From Pseudomonas koreensis (GTDB lineage: Bacteria; Pseudomonadota; Gammaproteobacteria; Pseudomonadales; Pseudomonadaceae): a DNA stretch of 64,000 nucleotides. A model generated the notes under the pieces. It made no database searches, was not told the DNA's origin, and saw only the letters and a list, made by a program, of their open reading frames with translations. Where the stretch lies: the NCBI RefSeq assembly GCF_012986595.1, contig NZ_JAAQYM010000008.1:310001-374000 (forward strand). Direction: 5' to 3'. A program made the position numbers and the translations under genes. This document shows positions 62,063 through 64,000 of this stretch, piece after piece; positions within the stretch are counted from its first letter, which is position 1; each line of letters opens with the position of its first letter.

Positions 62063-63982
62063 TCATGACGCGCTCCAGCTCAGGGCGAACAGGGTTTCCC
62101 CCGGCAACTCGAAGCTGACGCGTCCGTCGCGGCAGGCAAAGGGCGCGTCGCGGCTGCGGTTGTCCGCGCCGAAGTAACGCAAGGCGCCATTGTTCAGCGG
62201 GCACTTGGCGCCGCTCAGGTCGACACGCTGCAAGCGCGTGCCTTTGTTCACGCCGAGCAGCCCGCGCTGGTCGTCACCGGCCATCGCCAGCACATCGACT
62301 TCAAAGCCATCGTTCTCCAGCCACAGCACTTGATGCAGCCAGTGCCGGGCGATGAACTGCTGGGCGAAGCCGACCGGTTTCAGTTCGAAGCGATCATCGC
62401 CCAACACCCGCAGCATGCCCTTGGGGTACTGCGGCTCGTCGGCGGCCTGAAACCAGTTGAGCATGCTCAGCAAGCCGTCCTGCGACGCGTTGATCACCAC
62501 CGACGCCCACCACAGCGAGGCGTAGTGGGTTTCTTGATCGTAAGGACTGAGGCTGGAGCCGCTGGACAGGTTCGTCTGGTCCAGCAGCAAGGCTTTGCGC
62601 GGGTGGCCCTGGGCGTCGAGGCCCACCAGTTCCGCGGCGCGGCGCACGCTGTCGCGGTAGATGCGGGTGGCGAGCAGGTCGCGGATCATCCATTCGTGCC
62701 ATGCCAGCGCATCCACCTGATCGGCGGATTCGCTCAGCAAACGTCGCGCCCAATCGATGCCGCGCTTGTCTGCCGCGTTGTCGGCGAACGGCCCGTTGAC
62801 CAGCCGCGAACTGGCCGGCATGGCGATGCGCACCCCGGCCTTGGCGTTCGCCGGATCGCTGCGCACCTGCCGGGCCATGCTGGTGAAAATTGCCCGGTAT
62901 TGCTCGAAGCTCGAATAGTTGAGGTTCGGCTCGTCGGCAAAACCGATGTAGTGCGTGCCTTTACCGCCTAGCGCGCGGGTGCCGGCCAGCCAGGCATCGA
63001 GGCCGCTGTTGCTTTGCACGTCGGCGCGCAAGTCAGCCTGGCGCTGACTGCCGGCAAGCAGGGTGATGTCCTGGCGGATGCCGAAGCGATCCTGATAGAC
63101 CTGGCGGAACGCGTCTTCGAAATGCGGATTCTTCGCCGTGACATCGACAAAGCTGTAGTAACTGCCGGCGGTGGGTTTCAGTGCATCCAGTGCGGCATGG
63201 CTGGCGGCGGGCGGCAGCACGTAGGGCAGGGCGATGCCCAGATCCGGCGTGCGTCCGAGGACTTTCTCGTGCAGGGTCAGGTGGATCTGGCCGGTCTCTT
63301 CGCGCACCGGTTGGAGTTGCTGCGCCGTCTGCGCAAACCGGTTGGCCGTGCCGTCGAGCCAGAACGCCGCTTTGCCGCTGCCTTGCAGGCGCAGGCGCCA
63401 GACTTGCTCGCGCGCGCTGACCGGCAGCGCCACTTGATCGAACTGCCAATAGGCGCGATAGGGTTTGAGCGCCAGCGTCAGTGATTGGTCATCGCCCACC
63501 CGCTGCGCCTGCAAGGCGTTGACCCCACCATGGAACTTGCCGGCGAGCACCGCGTGTTCCCCCGGCGCGACTTTGAAATACAGCTCGTCGCCGTTCTGCG
63601 TCTGCGCGCTGAAGTGCACCTTGGCCGGTTCGAACTGCGCTACGGTGTGCTCGTCATGTTCGACCCGGTAATTACGGAAGCTGTAGCCGGGGATTTCCAG
63701 GCGATAACTGGCGGCGCCCGGCAGCAACGGCCAGCTCTGGGTGCCACGGGTTTCGCTGGCCTTGATCAGGCGTTCGCCGTGCAATTTACCCTGGCCGTCG
63801 AGCAGGTACAGGTGCTCTTCGTTGGCGTCGGCCTGCCAGGCCGGGGTCCAGCGCACGGTCACGGTGTCGGGGCGATCGGTCTGCAGGTACAGGCTGCCGT
63901 CACGAATTTCGCCCCAACGCATCGACGCGGCAAAGGCGTCCAGCGACAGGCCGAGACCGAGCAGCAGGGCCAGGGCTTTCAT
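62063..63982 (-). CDS. Exported glycoside-hydrolase-like protein
   Basis: 639 residues: signal peptide (ALALLLGLGLSLDAFA), an N-terminal beta-sandwich region of about 260 residues, a TIM-barrel-like domain with HYIGFADEPNLNYSSFEQY and ALAWHEWMIRDL (candidate acidic catalytic residues) and a C-terminal beta domain. The FADEPN segment resembles the strand-4 acid/base region of clan A glycosidases (GH5/GH39-like); family assignment is tentative. It is probably an enzyme acting on an exopolysaccharide. The ATG at 63982 lies 19 bases inside the right edge, so the operon is likely to continue upstream outside the window. Confidence 0.75.
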   Translation of the reverse strand: MKALALLLGLGLSLDAFAASMRWGEIRDGSLYLQTDRPDTVTVRWTPAWQADANEEHLYLLDGQGKLHGERLIKASETRGTQSWPLLPGAASYRLEIPGYSFRNYRVEHDEHTVAQFEPAKVHFSAQTQNGDELYFKVAPGEHAVLAGKFHGGVNALQAQRVGDDQSLTLALKPYRAYWQFDQVALPVSAREQVWRLRLQGSGKAAFWLDGTANRFAQTAQQLQPVREETGQIHLTLHEKVLGRTPDLGIALPYVLPPAASHAALDALKPTAGSYYSFVDVTAKNPHFEDAFRQVYQDRFGIRQDITLLAGSQRQADLRADVQSNSGLDAWLAGTRALGGKGTHYIGFADEPNLNYSSFEQYRAIFTSMARQVRSDPANAKAGVRIAMPASSRLVNGPFADNAADKRGIDWARRLLSESADQVDALAWHEWMIRDLLATRIYRDSVRRAAELVGLDAQGHPRKALLLDQTNLSSGSSLSPYDQETHYASLWWASVVINASQDGLLSMLNWFQAADEPQYPKGMLRVLGDDRFELKPVGFAQQFIARHWLHQVLWLENDGFEVDVLAMAGDDQRGLLGVNKGTRLQRVDLSGAKCPLNNGALRYFGADNRSRDAPFACRDGRVSFELPGETLFALSWSAS

Positions 63983-64000
63983 ACGGCCTTCCGGTGCAAC

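Overview
The window is a chromosomal segment of a fluorescent-group Pseudomonas. The evidence is the high G+C, the many Pseudomonas-type REP/REPIN hairpins between genes, and gene families typical of the genus (GlxA-type AraC regulators, YtcJ-like amidohydrolase, DUF6124-like protein). No rRNA, tRNA, CRISPR array, prophage or insertion sequence was recognised.

Layout. 1-7.1 kb holds regulators: a GlxA-type AraC protein, two convergent paralogous winged-helix/NTPase proteins (one lacking the C-terminal half), a short AraC protein and a LysR protein. 7.3-10.9 kb is a small catabolic operon (DoxX-like, ABM-domain membrane protein, amidohydrolase, isochorismatase-like hydrolase). 11-15.5 kb has a MscS/cNMP channel, an exported esterase with a divergent LysR regulator, and a glycine-rich exported protein. 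15.6-17.2 kb has gspG-gspF (minus), followed by a lytic transglycosylase (plus).

18-57 kb is the core. It looks like a manganese-oxidation (Mnx) locus merged with secretion functions. A giant multicopper oxidase (MnxG-like, 1943 aa) heads an operon with a YVTN beta-propeller, two Sco proteins, a cytochrome c/periplasmic-binding-protein fusion and a parvulin. Next is an operon starting with a stand-alone receiver protein: gspE, four PilM/N/O/P-like genes, a lipoprotein secretin, three pseudopilins and then csgE-csgF-csgG, nearly all translationally coupled from gspE to csgF. After a non-coding stretch, a toxin-antitoxin pair and a DUF6124-like gene come the minus-strand curlin genes csgB and csgA, preceded by two paralogous exported proteins of unknown function. 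Then come a sensor kinase, a second multicopper oxidase (McoA-like) with a Sco-cytochrome c fusion, a second very similar sensor kinase, and a sigma-54 NtrC-type response regulator (MnxR-like).

Regulation. Sigma-54 (-24/-12) promoters are visible upstream of mnxG, mcoA, the receiver/secretion/curli operon and the lytic transglycosylase. Imperfect dyads of the form TTCCCC-N6-GGGGAA lie upstream of several of these and on both sides of the first kinase gene's upstream region. I infer that the two kinases and the MnxR-like activator co-ordinate oxidase production, copper loading, an atypical type II secretion system and curli assembly as one regulon.

57-64 kb has a methyltransferase and a minus-strand group (two paralogous GNAT proteins, a CelD-like acyltransferase, a ChbG/YdjC-type deacetylase, an exported glycosidase-like protein) that looks like part of an exopolysaccharide locus.
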